Origin: Bilifractor sp002394235
GTDB lineage: Bacteria; Bacillota; Clostridia; Lachnospirales; Lachnospiraceae
Reading direction: 5' to 3'
Assembly (NCBI RefSeq): GCF_052118845.1
Contig: NZ_JBQKGJ010000006.1
Span: 62,001-126,000, forward strand
Length of the DNA: 64,000 nucleotides
Every line of letters begins with the position of its first letter. The first letter of the stretch is position 1. This document shows, piece after piece, positions 50,948 to 59,944 of this stretch. The notes under the pieces were generated by a model. That model worked only from the letters and a program-made list of their open reading frames with translations, ran no database searches and was not told the origin of the DNA. The translations under genes were made by a program, and so were the position numbers.

Positions 50948-51754
50948 ATGAATGATACATTATTACAGCTGAAGGATATCTGCTATGCGTACGAGGATCA
51001 TATTGCGCTGCGGTATATCAATCTTGAAATCCGGAGAGGAGAGACCATCATTCTGGAGGGCGCGAACGGAAGTGGGAAATCCACGCTTCTGAAGCTGATC
51101 AATGGTCTTGTTTTTGCAAATGAGGGGAGCTACCTATTCGAGGGAAGAGAAATTTCCGAGGAGAGCCTGAAAAATAATAAATTTGCGAAGTGGTTTCACC
51201 AGAAAATCGGCTTTGTCTTTCAAAACTCCGATATACAGCTGTTCTGTTCAAATGTCGAGGAGGAAATCGCTTTCGGACCTCTGCAAATGGGATTGGATGA
51301 GGAAGCTGTCAGGCAGCGGGTAGATGATGTGATCCGGCTTCTGGATATCGATAAGCTCAGAGACCGGGCACCCTATCATTTGAGCGGAGGCGAGAAGAAG
51401 AAGGTCGCAATCGCCTGTATCCTCTCAATGAATCCGGAGATCCTGGTGCTTGATGAGCCGCTGGCGGGACTGGACCGTCCCGCCCAGGAGTGGCTGATTT
51501 CGTTTCTTCTGAAGCTGAAGAAAGCAGGGAAAACGATGATCATCGCGACACATAATGAGGAACTCGCGGAACATCTCGCGGACCGGCATATCTTTTTTAA
51601 TGAAGAGCATGAAGCCGAAGAGCTTCAGGTGTTTTACCACACACACAGGCACTGCCACGTCCTTCATCCGAAGTCGGAGGAGGAAGAAATGCTTGTGGAG
51701 GAGGGAATTGAACACCATACGCACACGGAGGAAGAACTGTCCGGAGATCTGTGA
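50948..51754 (+). CDS. cbiO: Nickel/cobalt ECF transporter ATPase CbiO, His-rich C-terminus
   Basis: ABC ATPase energising the ECF transporter. Walker A GANGSGKST near residue 38, Q-loop FVFQNSD, signature LSGGEKKKV near 142, Walker B LVLDEP and switch His in ATHNEE. The last ~45 residues are His/Glu-rich (YHTHRHCH, EHHTHTEE), likely metal-binding and matching the His-rich start of the operon's sensor. 268 residues. Last gene of the operon. Confidence 0.92.
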   Translation: MNDTLLQLKDICYAYEDHIALRYINLEIRRGETIILEGANGSGKSTLLKLINGLVFANEGSYLFEGREISEESLKNNKFAKWFHQKIGFVFQNSDIQLFCSNVEEEIAFGPLQMGLDEEAVRQRVDDVIRLLDIDKLRDRAPYHLSGGEKKKVAIACILSMNPEILVLDEPLAGLDRPAQEWLISFLLKLKKAGKTMIIATHNEELAEHLADRHIFFNEEHEAEELQVFYHTHRHCHVLHPKSEEEEMLVEEGIEHHTHTEEELSGDL

Positions 51755-51769
51755 TCCGGCGCCTGCTTC

Positions 51770-51860
51770 AGGATTTGCGCCATTCCTGGTGATAAGCAAG
51801 CATCCGGTACGTGATCTGTGCCATTCCCTGTGCTTAAGCGGACACCCGGTACGCGGTCTG
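51770..51860 (+). repeat. Imperfect ~44-bp tandem repeat after cbiO
   Basis: Two diverged units containing GCCATTCC and CCGGTACG words follow the cbiO stop. Confidence 0.5.
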
Positions 51861-51891
51861 AGCTGTTAGGGGAGCGGTGTACAGGACTGCA

Positions 51892-51996
51892 GATCTGCAT
51901 GTGAACCACCCATGCTGAAGCTTTTTCGCTTCCAGTTCTGTTGCGTGGCGGCTTTCCTTCGACAGCAGATCTGCGTGCGAACCACCCATGCTGAAG
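51892..51996 (+). repeat. 31-bp direct repeat, copies 74 bp apart
   Basis: GCAGATCTGC then GAACCACCCATGCTGAAG occurs at about 51892 and again at about 51966, just before the rRNA methyltransferase stop (minus strand). No gene seen in 51755-52002. Confidence 0.8.
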
Positions 51997-52002
51997 GACG
52001 CT

Positions 52003-53286
52003 TTAGTACTCACGAAGTACCTGAAAAATATAAAATTTCAGGTAGTAGGAGTCGTCTTCCGCCCCAAACAGGATCGGATGATCCGGAGCCTGGGTGCGGA
52101 ATTCAGCCTGGCGGAGACGGACATGAGCATCTCTGGCTGCCTGGGCAATAGTCCGGGCAAAGAGCTCCTGATCCATGAAGTGGGAGCAGGAACAGGTCGC
52201 AAGGAATCCGCCGTCCTTTACCAGGCGCATTCCCCGGAGGTTGATTTCGCGGTAGCCCTTTGCGGCAGCCTTGATGGAATTCCTTGATTTTGTGAATGCG
52301 GGCGGATCCAGGATTACGACGTCGAACTGCCTGCCTTCTTTTTCGAGCTCCGGAAGGAGATCGAAGACATCGGCAACCTGATAATCAATCCGGTCGGCCA
52401 GGCCGTTGATTTCGGCGTTTTTTCTGGCCTGCTCGATGGCCGTATCTGACGCATCTACCGAGAGAACGTGCTTTGCGCCGGCAGACGCCGCGTTCAGTCC
52501 GAAGGAGCCGGTGTGTGTGAAACAGTCGAGAACCTCCGCGTTCCGGCAGATGGGCCAGATGGCTTTCCGGTTCAGCTTCTGATCCAGAAAGAATCCGGTC
52601 TTCTGGCCGTCGCGAACGTCTACTATATAGCGGATGCCGTTTTCTGTGATGCGGACATTTGTGTCAAAGGGAGCAGAGAGGAAACCTTTGATTCTCGGCA
52701 GCCCTTCCTTTTCACGCACCCTGGCATCGCTTCGCTCAAAGATGCCGCGGATCCGGATGCCGTCCTCTTTCAGCACTTCGACCAGCGCCTTCAATATGAG
52801 ATCCTTCAGACGGTCGATACCAAGTGCCAGGGATTCCACAACGAGGATGTCCTCGTATTTATCGACGGTCAGACCGGGCAGACCGTCCGCATCTCCGAAG
52901 ATGATCCGGCAGCTGGAGGTATCAATCACCTGCTTCCGGTAATTCCACGACGCCCGGACTCTTTCCTTCAGGAGTGCGGGAGTGACCTTCTCGTCCTTTC
53001 TTCTTGTAAGCATCCGGATTCGTATCCTTGAAACGGTATTGATAAAACCATAGCCCATAAAATACCCGTCAAAGTCCTGAACGCAGACAATGCCTCCGTT
53101 CGTGAAGCTTCCGGCAACGGCGGCAACCTCATTGTCGAATACCCAGAAGCCTCCCTTTTTCAAGGTCCTGCCTTCTCCCTTTTTCAGGGTAACAGATGCG
53201 CCTTCGGCCAGATCATGTTCCGATTCTGTATCTATCGTCATGTCAAGTATATTCTCAAGCTGTTGGACTTCTTTGATTTCGCTCAT
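52003..53286 (-). CDS. Class I SAM-dependent rRNA methyltransferase (RlmI/YwbD-like)
   Basis: Predicted 23S rRNA m5C methyltransferase. N-terminal PUA-like domain (about 25-110: GEGRTLKKGGFWVFDNEVAAVAGSF), a middle domain with FGDADGLPGLTVDKYED, then the Rossmann domain: GQKTGFFLDQKLNR, LDCFTHTGSFGLNAASAGAKHVLSVD and the catalytic-region LDPPAF. 427 residues. The start ATG 53286 is preceded by AGGAGG; the longer frame adds 35 residues without family match. Monocistronic, facing the cbi operon. Confidence 0.9.
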   Translation of the reverse strand: MSEIKEVQQLENILDMTIDTESEHDLAEGASVTLKKGEGRTLKKGGFWVFDNEVAAVAGSFTNGGIVCVQDFDGYFMGYGFINTVSRIRIRMLTRRKDEKVTPALLKERVRASWNYRKQVIDTSSCRIIFGDADGLPGLTVDKYEDILVVESLALGIDRLKDLILKALVEVLKEDGIRIRGIFERSDARVREKEGLPRIKGFLSAPFDTNVRITENGIRYIVDVRDGQKTGFFLDQKLNRKAIWPICRNAEVLDCFTHTGSFGLNAASAGAKHVLSVDASDTAIEQARKNAEINGLADRIDYQVADVFDLLPELEKEGRQFDVVILDPPAFTKSRNSIKAAAKGYREINLRGMRLVKDGGFLATCSCSHFMDQELFARTIAQAARDAHVRLRQAEFRTQAPDHPILFGAEDDSYYLKFYIFQVLREY

Positions 53287-53585
53287 TCTGCCTCCTGTAT
53301 CTCCGGAAATGAAATATTCTATCGCATGGGAATGCTCTGCCGCCTGGCACAGCTGATTTTGCTTCTGCGTCAATATCCGGGTGCCTTCCATGAACGATCT
53401 TCAACTCGCGTGAAATTTTTAAAATGCACCTGAATTTATTCGAATTCTAACATAGGCTATAGTAAATAACAAGTCGTATGAACTGCCCCTTCCATTGAGC
53501 GGAGGCTTACCGGAAGGAGGCTTGTTAACCCGGATGAACCCGGATGAAGCATAGATAAAAAAACCTTTTAAAACAGTCTTTGCTA

Positions 53586-53594
53586 TGATATAAT
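53586..53594 (+). promoter_or_regulatory. Extended -10 promoter of the SCIFF gene
   Basis: TG, one base, TATAAT (53589-53594). The 53287-53642 gap also has a CCTTCC/GGAAGG hairpin (about 53490-53520) and a 10-bp tandem AACCCGGATG; no other gene seen. Confidence 0.55.
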
Positions 53595-53642
53595 CAATTG
53601 GAAATACCGGAAACAGGTATGCGAATAACGAGGAGGCAGAAA

Positions 53643-53789
53643 ATGAAGCATATTAAAACATTAAATACAAGAAATCTTCAGAACTCAGTTAAGGACGGCG
53701 GATGTGGCGAGTGCCAGACATCCTGTCAGTCTGCATGCAAGACATCCTGCACAGTAGGCAATCAGACCTGCGAGCATGCAGCGAAGTAA
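53643..53789 (+). CDS. scfA: SCIFF ranthipeptide precursor
   Basis: 48-residue ribosomal peptide precursor of the six-Cys-in-forty-five (SCIFF) family. Leader MKHIKTLNTRNLQNSVKDGG is followed by six Cys at 21, 24, 28, 32, 36 and 43. In this family the maturase makes thioether crosslinks from Cys to other residues. Start ATG 53643, 6 nt after GAGGAGG; the longer frame from 53598 has no support. The maturase gene starts 100 bp downstream. The product's role is not established. Confidence 0.95.
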   Translation: MKHIKTLNTRNLQNSVKDGGCGECQTSCQSACKTSCTVGNQTCEHAAK

Positions 53790-53891
53790 TTTTTGCATAA
53801 CCGAACAAGTACAATGATGAGGTGTTCCTGTTCCAGCCGGAGCGGGAACACCTTCTTCTTGTAAGACCAGATGAAAGTTAGGAGAGCATTT

Positions 53892-55286
53892 TTGATACAT
53901 TTATATAAAAACAACGGATACAATATCTGCCTGGACGTGAACAGCGGATCGGTTCATGTCATTGATGATCTCACCTACGATGTCCTTGAACGGATGGATC
54001 AGGGAAAGAGTGCGGATGAGATCCAGCAGGAGCTTTCCGGAAGATATGATACGTCAGATATCTCGGAGGCAATCAGCGAATGTGATATGCTGAAACGCCA
54101 GGGAATGCTGTTTTCAGAGGATTCCTACCGGGGAGCCATCGAGCATTTTTCGGAGCGTCCTACTGTAGTGAAGGCTCTGTGCCTTCAGATCGCTCACGAC
54201 TGTAACCTCGCCTGCCGCTACTGTTTTGCGGATGAAGGCGAATATCACGGAAAGCGCGGACTGATGTCATACGAGGTCGGACGGAAGGCTCTGGATTTTC
54301 TGATCCGAAGCTCCGGAAACCGGCACAATCTTGAGGTGGATTTCTTCGGCGGAGAACCGACCATGAACTGGCAGGTGGTCAAGGACCTCGTTGCATATGG
54401 CAGATCCAGAGAGAAGGAATGCAACAAGAAGTTCCGGTTCACGCTGACCACGAATGGTGTCCTTGTCAATGAAGAAATCATGGATTTCTGTGACCGTGAG
54501 ATGGGCAATGTGGTAATGTCCGTAGATGGCAGGAAATCGGTTCATGATCACATGCGCCCCTTCCGCGGGGGAAAGGGAAGCTATGATGTCATCATCCCGA
54601 AATTCCAGGAATGGGCGGAGAGAAGACATCAGGACAAGTACTATGTAAGAGGGACCTTTACTCATTATAATCTTGACTTTGCGGCGGATGTTCTTTCTCT
54701 TGCGGATCTCGGCTTCAAGCAGATCTCGATGGAGCCGGTTGTGGCACCGCCAACCGAGGATTATGCAATTCGTGAAGAGGATATTCCGAAGATCTGCGAG
54801 CAGTATGACATTCTCGCAAAGGAGATGATCCGGCGCGCGAAGGAGGGAAGAGGCTTCAATTTCTTCCACTTCATGATTGATCTCTCCGGCGGGCCCTGTG
54901 TATACAAGAGGCTCTCAGGCTGCGGATCCGGAGGAGAATATCTGGCGGTTTCCCCTTGGGGAGAGCTCTATCCCTGTCATCAGTTCGACGGCAATCCGGA
55001 CTTTATTCTGGGAAATGTGGATGAGGGAATTCTCCGCCCGGATCTTGTACAGGAATTCAAGAAGGTAAATGTATATTCCAAGCCGGAATGCACGGCGTGC
55101 TTCTCAAGATTTTACTGTTCCGGCGGCTGCGCGGCGAATTCCTATAATTTTACCGGGGGAATCAACGACGTTTACAGAATCGGCTGCGAGCTTCAGAGAA
55201 AGCGGGTAGAGTGCGCACTGATGATCAAGGCCGCTCTCGCGGATGACGAGGGCAACACCGAGATGAAGATAGACGGGACAGATTGA
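53892..55286 (+). CDS. scfB: SCIFF maturase, radical SAM/SPASM protein
   Basis: Radical SAM enzyme modifying the SCIFF peptide. N-terminal RRE-like region (residues 1-85, LDVNSGSVHVIDDLTYDVLERM), radical SAM cluster CNLACRYC near 103, FFGGEPTMNW, and a C-terminal SPASM domain with multiple Cys (GGPCVYKRLSGCG, CTACFSRFYCSGGCAANSYN). The start is TTG 53892 (MIHLYKNN), after GGAGAG; the ATG at 53871 lies before that box and adds no family sequence. 464 residues. It follows the precursor and precedes secDF. Confidence 0.95.
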   Translation: MIHLYKNNGYNICLDVNSGSVHVIDDLTYDVLERMDQGKSADEIQQELSGRYDTSDISEAISECDMLKRQGMLFSEDSYRGAIEHFSERPTVVKALCLQIAHDCNLACRYCFADEGEYHGKRGLMSYEVGRKALDFLIRSSGNRHNLEVDFFGGEPTMNWQVVKDLVAYGRSREKECNKKFRFTLTTNGVLVNEEIMDFCDREMGNVVMSVDGRKSVHDHMRPFRGGKGSYDVIIPKFQEWAERRHQDKYYVRGTFTHYNLDFAADVLSLADLGFKQISMEPVVAPPTEDYAIREEDIPKICEQYDILAKEMIRRAKEGRGFNFFHFMIDLSGGPCVYKRLSGCGSGGEYLAVSPWGELYPCHQFDGNPDFILGNVDEGILRPDLVQEFKKVNVYSKPECTACFSRFYCSGGCAANSYNFTGGINDVYRIGCELQRKRVECALMIKAALADDEGNTEMKIDGTD

Positions 55287-55317
55287 TAAAAGAAATTGTA
55301 ACAAGAGGGAAAAAGAG

Positions 55318-57627
55318 ATGAAAAAGAAACAGAGCATAGCGGTGCTGATTATCACAGCCGTTCTAACAGTGCTTCTCGGATATACGGTAATATTCGGATG
55401 GGGAAGCCACCACACAGGAGCAATGAAGAATATCCGGACCGGACTTGATCTTTCCGGAGGCGTCAGCATCACATATGAGGCGACGGAATCTAATCCGTCC
55501 GCGGAGGACATGTCGGACACCATCTACAAACTTCAGCAGAGGGTGACCACATACAGCACCGAGGCGAATGTATATCAGCAGGGTCTTAACCGGATCAACG
55601 TCGAAATTCCGGGCGTCACAAACGCGAATGAGATTCTGGACGCACTCGGAACACCGGGTTCCCTGACATTCCAGGACGGGAGCGGCAACACGGTGCTCGA
55701 GGGTACGGATATCGCGGACGCACAGGGTGTGTCCACGACGAAGCAGAGCACGGGCGCGCGAGAGTATGTCGTTGAGCTGACAATGACAAGCGCGGGAGCA
55801 GAGAAATTCCAGAAGGCGACCGCTGCGAACATAGGCAAGCAGATTTCCATTATCTACGATGGTCAGACGGTAAGCTCGCCGACCGTACAGAATGAAATCA
55901 GCGGCGGAAAGGCACAGATCACCGGCATGAGTTCCCTGGAGGAGGCACAGAAGCTTGCGTCCTTCATCCGTATCGGTTCTCTGTCCCTGGAACTGAAGGA
56001 GATTTACTCGAACGTAGTCGGAGCGTCTCTCGGTCAGGAGGCACTGACAACGAGTATTACTGCCGGCATCATCGGACTTCTGCTGGTGGCGCTGTTTATG
56101 ATCATCATTTTCCGGATGTCGGGTGTGGCGGCCGCCTGGGCTCTGGTCATCTTCACCTTCCTTGACCTCGGCTTCATGAACGCCTTTGATCTGACACTTA
56201 CGCTGCCTGGTATCGCGGGTCTGATTCTGACCATAGGAATGGCAGTGGACGCGAATGTCATCATTTACACGCGTGTAAGAGAAGAGCTGGCAACCGGTGT
56301 AACTCTCTATCGGGCGCTGAAGGCCGGCTTCCACAAGGCGTTTTCCGCAATTTTTGACGGACAGATCACTACTCTGATCGCGGCTGCTGTGCTTTATATT
56401 ATGGGAACCGGTACGATCCGCGGATTCGCTACGACACTGGCAATCGGAACAATCCTTTCCATGTTCACGGCTCTTGCGATCTCCAGATGGCTGAGCTACG
56501 CATTTTACGGGGTCGGAATCCGGAATACGCGCTTCTACGGAACAACGACACACAAGAAAAACTTCCGTTTCGTTGAGAAGAGAGCCGTTACCATGACCAT
56601 CGGCCTTATCCTGATGATTTCTGTACCGGTCGGCATGATCATGTACAGTGCAAAGGGAAAGCGCGCGATGAATTACAGCCTGGATTTCATCGGTGGAACT
56701 GCTACTACGGTTGATTTCGGAAAGGAGATGAGTCTGACCGATCTGGACAATGAAGTCGCTCCGGTGGTTTCGAAAGTAACCGGCAACAGCGACGTACAGT
56801 TCCAGAAGATATCCGGCAGCAACCAGGTCGTGATCAAGACCACAGAGCTTGATGCCGACGAAAGGCAGGCACTGAATGATGCTCTTGCCAAGAACTTCAG
56901 CACGATCGATGAGTCAAAGATTACAGCGGAGAATATTTCTTCCACGATTTCCGGAGAAATGAGGAGAAATGCGATTCTTGCGGTTATCATATCCGTTATC
57001 TGCATGCTCTTCTATATCTTTGTCCGGTTCCGTGATATCCGTTTCGCATCCAGCGCGGTTCTGGCGCTGTGTCATGATATCCTGGTAGTCGTTGCCTTTT
57101 ATGTGTGGTCAAGAGCTGCGGTGGGAAGTACATTCATCGCCGTCATGCTTACGATCCTCGGATATTCCATTAACTCGACCATCGTTATCTTTGATCGTGT
57201 CCGTGAGAATATCCCGATCATGAGGGGAACCAGCTACAAGGAAATCGTTAACGCGTCCATTACACAGACGCTGACCCGAAGCCTGTACTCCAACATCACA
57301 ACTCTTATCACCATTGTGGTGCTGTTTATCATGGGAGTAAGCTCGGTGCGTTCGTTTGCGCTTCCGATCATTATCGGTCTGGTAGCCGGCGCGTATTCTT
57401 CCATCTTTATCACCGGACCGCTCTGGTACATGATGAAGACCAGGAATGGAAGGAACGATCTTGCACCCGCCGCACAGGGAGCGTCAGGCAGGACCGCAGG
57501 AGGAGAGAAGAAGGCATCGGGAGATTCTTCAGATGTTCCCGGGACCGGCAGAAAGAAACATGTCAAAAAGGACAGGAGTGAGCTTTCAAGCGTGAAGCCG
57601 AAGAAAGGCAGAAACAGAAAGTTCTGA
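55318..57627 (+). CDS. secDF: Protein translocase SecD-SecF fusion
   Basis: Proton-driven partner of SecYEG for protein export. 769 residues: SecD half with GLDLSGGVSITYEA near residue 44, a P1-like extracytoplasmic domain and helices including GMAVDANVIIYTRVREEL near 310; SecF half from about 415 with DFIGGTATTVDFG, then VIFDRVRENIP near 625. About 12 membrane helices and a Lys/Arg-rich tail. The secDF fusion next to SCIFF genes is a layout I recall from Clostridia. Confidence 0.95.
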   Translation: MKKKQSIAVLIITAVLTVLLGYTVIFGWGSHHTGAMKNIRTGLDLSGGVSITYEATESNPSAEDMSDTIYKLQQRVTTYSTEANVYQQGLNRINVEIPGVTNANEILDALGTPGSLTFQDGSGNTVLEGTDIADAQGVSTTKQSTGAREYVVELTMTSAGAEKFQKATAANIGKQISIIYDGQTVSSPTVQNEISGGKAQITGMSSLEEAQKLASFIRIGSLSLELKEIYSNVVGASLGQEALTTSITAGIIGLLLVALFMIIIFRMSGVAAAWALVIFTFLDLGFMNAFDLTLTLPGIAGLILTIGMAVDANVIIYTRVREELATGVTLYRALKAGFHKAFSAIFDGQITTLIAAAVLYIMGTGTIRGFATTLAIGTILSMFTALAISRWLSYAFYGVGIRNTRFYGTTTHKKNFRFVEKRAVTMTIGLILMISVPVGMIMYSAKGKRAMNYSLDFIGGTATTVDFGKEMSLTDLDNEVAPVVSKVTGNSDVQFQKISGSNQVVIKTTELDADERQALNDALAKNFSTIDESKITAENISSTISGEMRRNAILAVIISVICMLFYIFVRFRDIRFASSAVLALCHDILVVVAFYVWSRAAVGSTFIAVMLTILGYSINSTIVIFDRVRENIPIMRGTSYKEIVNASITQTLTRSLYSNITTLITIVVLFIMGVSSVRSFALPIIIGLVAGAYSSIFITGPLWYMMKTRNGRNDLAPAAQGASGRTAGGEKKASGDSSDVPGTGRKKHVKKDRSELSSVKPKKGRNRKF

Positions 57628-57685
57628 ATCATAAAACTCTGAGAGGACGAGGGCAGTGGCTTCCGTCCGACGGCAGAACAGACGG

Positions 57686-57718
57686 CAGGCATCCGGACAG
57701 GGTCCGGGTGCCTGTCTT
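57686..57718 (+). terminator. Terminator after secDF
   Basis: CAGGCA.CCGGAC / GTCCGG.TGCCTG stem, short loop, TCTT tail. The rest of 57628-57961 holds element B copy 3 and no gene. Confidence 0.65.
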
Positions 57719-57854
57719 ACTGTATAAGTCCAGTCGCAATGTTTTTGACCCACGGGGAGCTTGCTCACCAGTGGGCAAGAATATTAGCGACGACAACAGG
57801 TATGAGCACGAAGTGACGCGTAAGCGGCACGGAAGTGTGAATGCCTGTTAGCGG

Positions 57855-57931
57855 CACGGAAGCTGCGAAGCAGCGAAGTGACGCGGGGACTTATACAGTG
57901 TGTGGCACGACTTATCGTATGGCCGTTACTG
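57855..57931 (+). repeat. Dispersed element B, copy 3
   Basis: Nearly identical to 14176-14253 and upstream of recJ in the same orientation, ending 31 bp before the start. Confidence 0.8.
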
Positions 57932-57961
57932 TACACAAACAATCCCCGAAAGGAAAGAAGA

Positions 57962-59704
57962 ATGGAAGAGAAGTGGGTGGTCGCCGCAAAACGGGCGGAT
58001 TTTGGCGGTATCGGGAGAAGACTTCATCTGGATCCGGTTATCGTGCGGCTGATTCGTAATCGCGATGTCTTTACGGAGAAGGATGATCCGGAAGTTGCGG
58101 ATAGAAAAATCCGGAAATATCTGGACGGAGGGCTGTCTGACCTGTATGATCCGTCACGCATGAAGGACATGGAGAGAGGCAGCGGAGTCATCTTTGACGC
58201 AATACGAGACAGGCAGAAGATCCGGATTATCGGAGACTATGACATCGATGGGATCATGTCGTCCTGCATTTTGGTCACCGGTCTCAGAATACTGGGAGCG
58301 GATGTGTCGGTGAGAATACCGGACCGTATCCGGAACGGATATGGTCTGAATGAAAGCCTTGTGCGGGACGCTCATGAGGACGGCATTAATCTGATTGTTA
58401 CCTGTGATAATGGGATCGCCGCGGCAGAACAGATCCGTCTGGCCCATGAACTTGGAATGAAAGCTGTTGTGACGGATCATCATGCCATCCCATTTCGGGA
58501 GACGGAGAATGGAGAAATGGAATATCTGCTTCCTCCGGCAGATGCGGTGATCAATCCGCACCGCGCAGATGATTCTTATCCCTTTGACGGTCTCTGCGGA
58601 GCAGGAGTTGCATTTAAGCTGATCTGTTACATGTACGACCAGGCAGATATTGCGAACCGTGAGGAGGAGAAAGACAAGCTTCTGGAATTCGCGGCGATTG
58701 CAACCGTCGGTGATGTGATGGATCTGAGAGATGAAAACCGTATTTTGGTGCGGGAGGGACTGAAACGTCTGCATCGGACTGCAAATCCGGGCCTCTGTGC
58801 ACTCGCAGAGCAATGCGGGCTGGAAAAGGAGGAAATCGGAACCTATCACATCGGTTTTATCCTCGGACCATGCCTGAACGCGAGTGGCAGGCTGGACAGC
58901 GCCGAGCGGGCACTTCGGATGCTCCTGACGGACAGCCGGAAGGAAGCGGAAGAGCTGGCAGCCGATCTGGTCAGCCTGAATGCCAGCCGAAAGGATATGA
59001 CGGCAGAAGGACTGGAGACGGCACTCGAGATGGTGGAGAGCTCCGATCTGAAGAAGGACAGGGTTCTTGTCGTATATCTTCCGGAATGCCATCAGAGCCT
59101 GGCCGGCATCATCGCCGGACGGCTTAGGGAGCATTACTACAGGCCGGCTTTTGTACTTACCGGCACCGATGAGGTCAAAGGATCCGGACGTTCCATTGAA
59201 ACCTATTCGATGTATGAGGAACTCTGCAGGGTTCGCGATGTATTTACAAAATTCGGCGGGCACCCCATGGCTGCAGGCGTGTCTCTTCCTGCAGAAAAGG
59301 TCGGGGAATTCCGCAGAAGAATTAACGAGGTCTGTACCCTCACCCCGGAGCAGCTGACGCCAAAGACGGTCATCGATGTTGCAATGCCGGTTTCCTACAT
59401 ACGGGAGGATCTGATCCGGCAGATGAAAATGCTGGAGCCGTGCGGCAAGGGGAATAGTCGGCCTGTTTTCGCGGAGAGTCAGATGCAAATTCAGTCGCCC
59501 AGAGTATTCGGGAAAAACCGGAATGTGTGCAAGATGAAGCTGTCAGACCGGAACGGATACAGGATTGACGCCGTCTGGTTCGGTGATGCAGACGAGTTCG
59601 TCCGCAGCGCGTCCGGACGGACGATATCGGTTACCTATTATCCGGAGATTGATACCTGGCAGGGAAGAAACCGTCTTCAGGTACGTATTCTGTCTTATCG
59701 GTGA
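57962..59704 (+). CDS. recJ: Single-stranded-DNA exonuclease RecJ
   Basis: 5'-3' ssDNA exonuclease of recombination and repair. DHH motifs: IRIIGDYDIDGIMSS near 83, VTCDNGI near 143, VVTDHHAIP near 167 and a DHHA1 part with FGGHPMAAG near 437, then an OB-like end. 580 residues. The start ATG 57962 follows AAAGGAAAG; the longer frame to 57878 merely translates element B. Confidence 0.94.
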   Translation: MEEKWVVAAKRADFGGIGRRLHLDPVIVRLIRNRDVFTEKDDPEVADRKIRKYLDGGLSDLYDPSRMKDMERGSGVIFDAIRDRQKIRIIGDYDIDGIMSSCILVTGLRILGADVSVRIPDRIRNGYGLNESLVRDAHEDGINLIVTCDNGIAAAEQIRLAHELGMKAVVTDHHAIPFRETENGEMEYLLPPADAVINPHRADDSYPFDGLCGAGVAFKLICYMYDQADIANREEEKDKLLEFAAIATVGDVMDLRDENRILVREGLKRLHRTANPGLCALAEQCGLEKEEIGTYHIGFILGPCLNASGRLDSAERALRMLLTDSRKEAEELAADLVSLNASRKDMTAEGLETALEMVESSDLKKDRVLVVYLPECHQSLAGIIAGRLREHYYRPAFVLTGTDEVKGSGRSIETYSMYEELCRVRDVFTKFGGHPMAAGVSLPAEKVGEFRRRINEVCTLTPEQLTPKTVIDVAMPVSYIREDLIRQMKMLEPCGKGNSRPVFAESQMQIQSPRVFGKNRNVCKMKLSDRNGYRIDAVWFGDADEFVRSASGRTISVTYYPEIDTWQGRNRLQVRILSYR

Positions 59705-59720
59705 GGATAATGACTGTTTT

Positions 59721-59819
59721 ATTTACGCGAACAGTGAGCCGCAGCCGAATGCGAAGTATTAGTGTGCGGCGAGCGTCACGATAGCGAGATAAAACTCGCG
59801 CAGCGTGTTTTATCTCGTT
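59721..59819 (+). repeat. Dispersed structured element A, copy 5
   Basis: About 99 bp, 16 bp after the recJ stop and 125 bp before apt, same orientation. Two substitutions versus the common form (TATTAGTG, GTCACG). Confidence 0.9.
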
Positions 59820-59869
59820 ACAGAAACAGTAACAACGGTAACGGCGTGTGTACGTGAGGGCAGTAAATA

Positions 59870-59898
59870 TTGCGGCGGCAGAAATTTGATGCTATACT
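59870..59898 (+). promoter_or_regulatory. Promoter of apt
   Basis: TTGCGG (59870-59875), 17-bp spacer, TATACT (59893-59898). Confidence 0.5.
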
Positions 59899-59944
59899 GA
59901 GGTTTACGGTCACCCGAAGAAGACAGAACAGGAGATAAAACAGG

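Noticed and set aside
57878..57961. N-terminal extension of RecJ
   Set aside because: It translates element B, has no RBS, and the RecJ family start matches ATG 57962.
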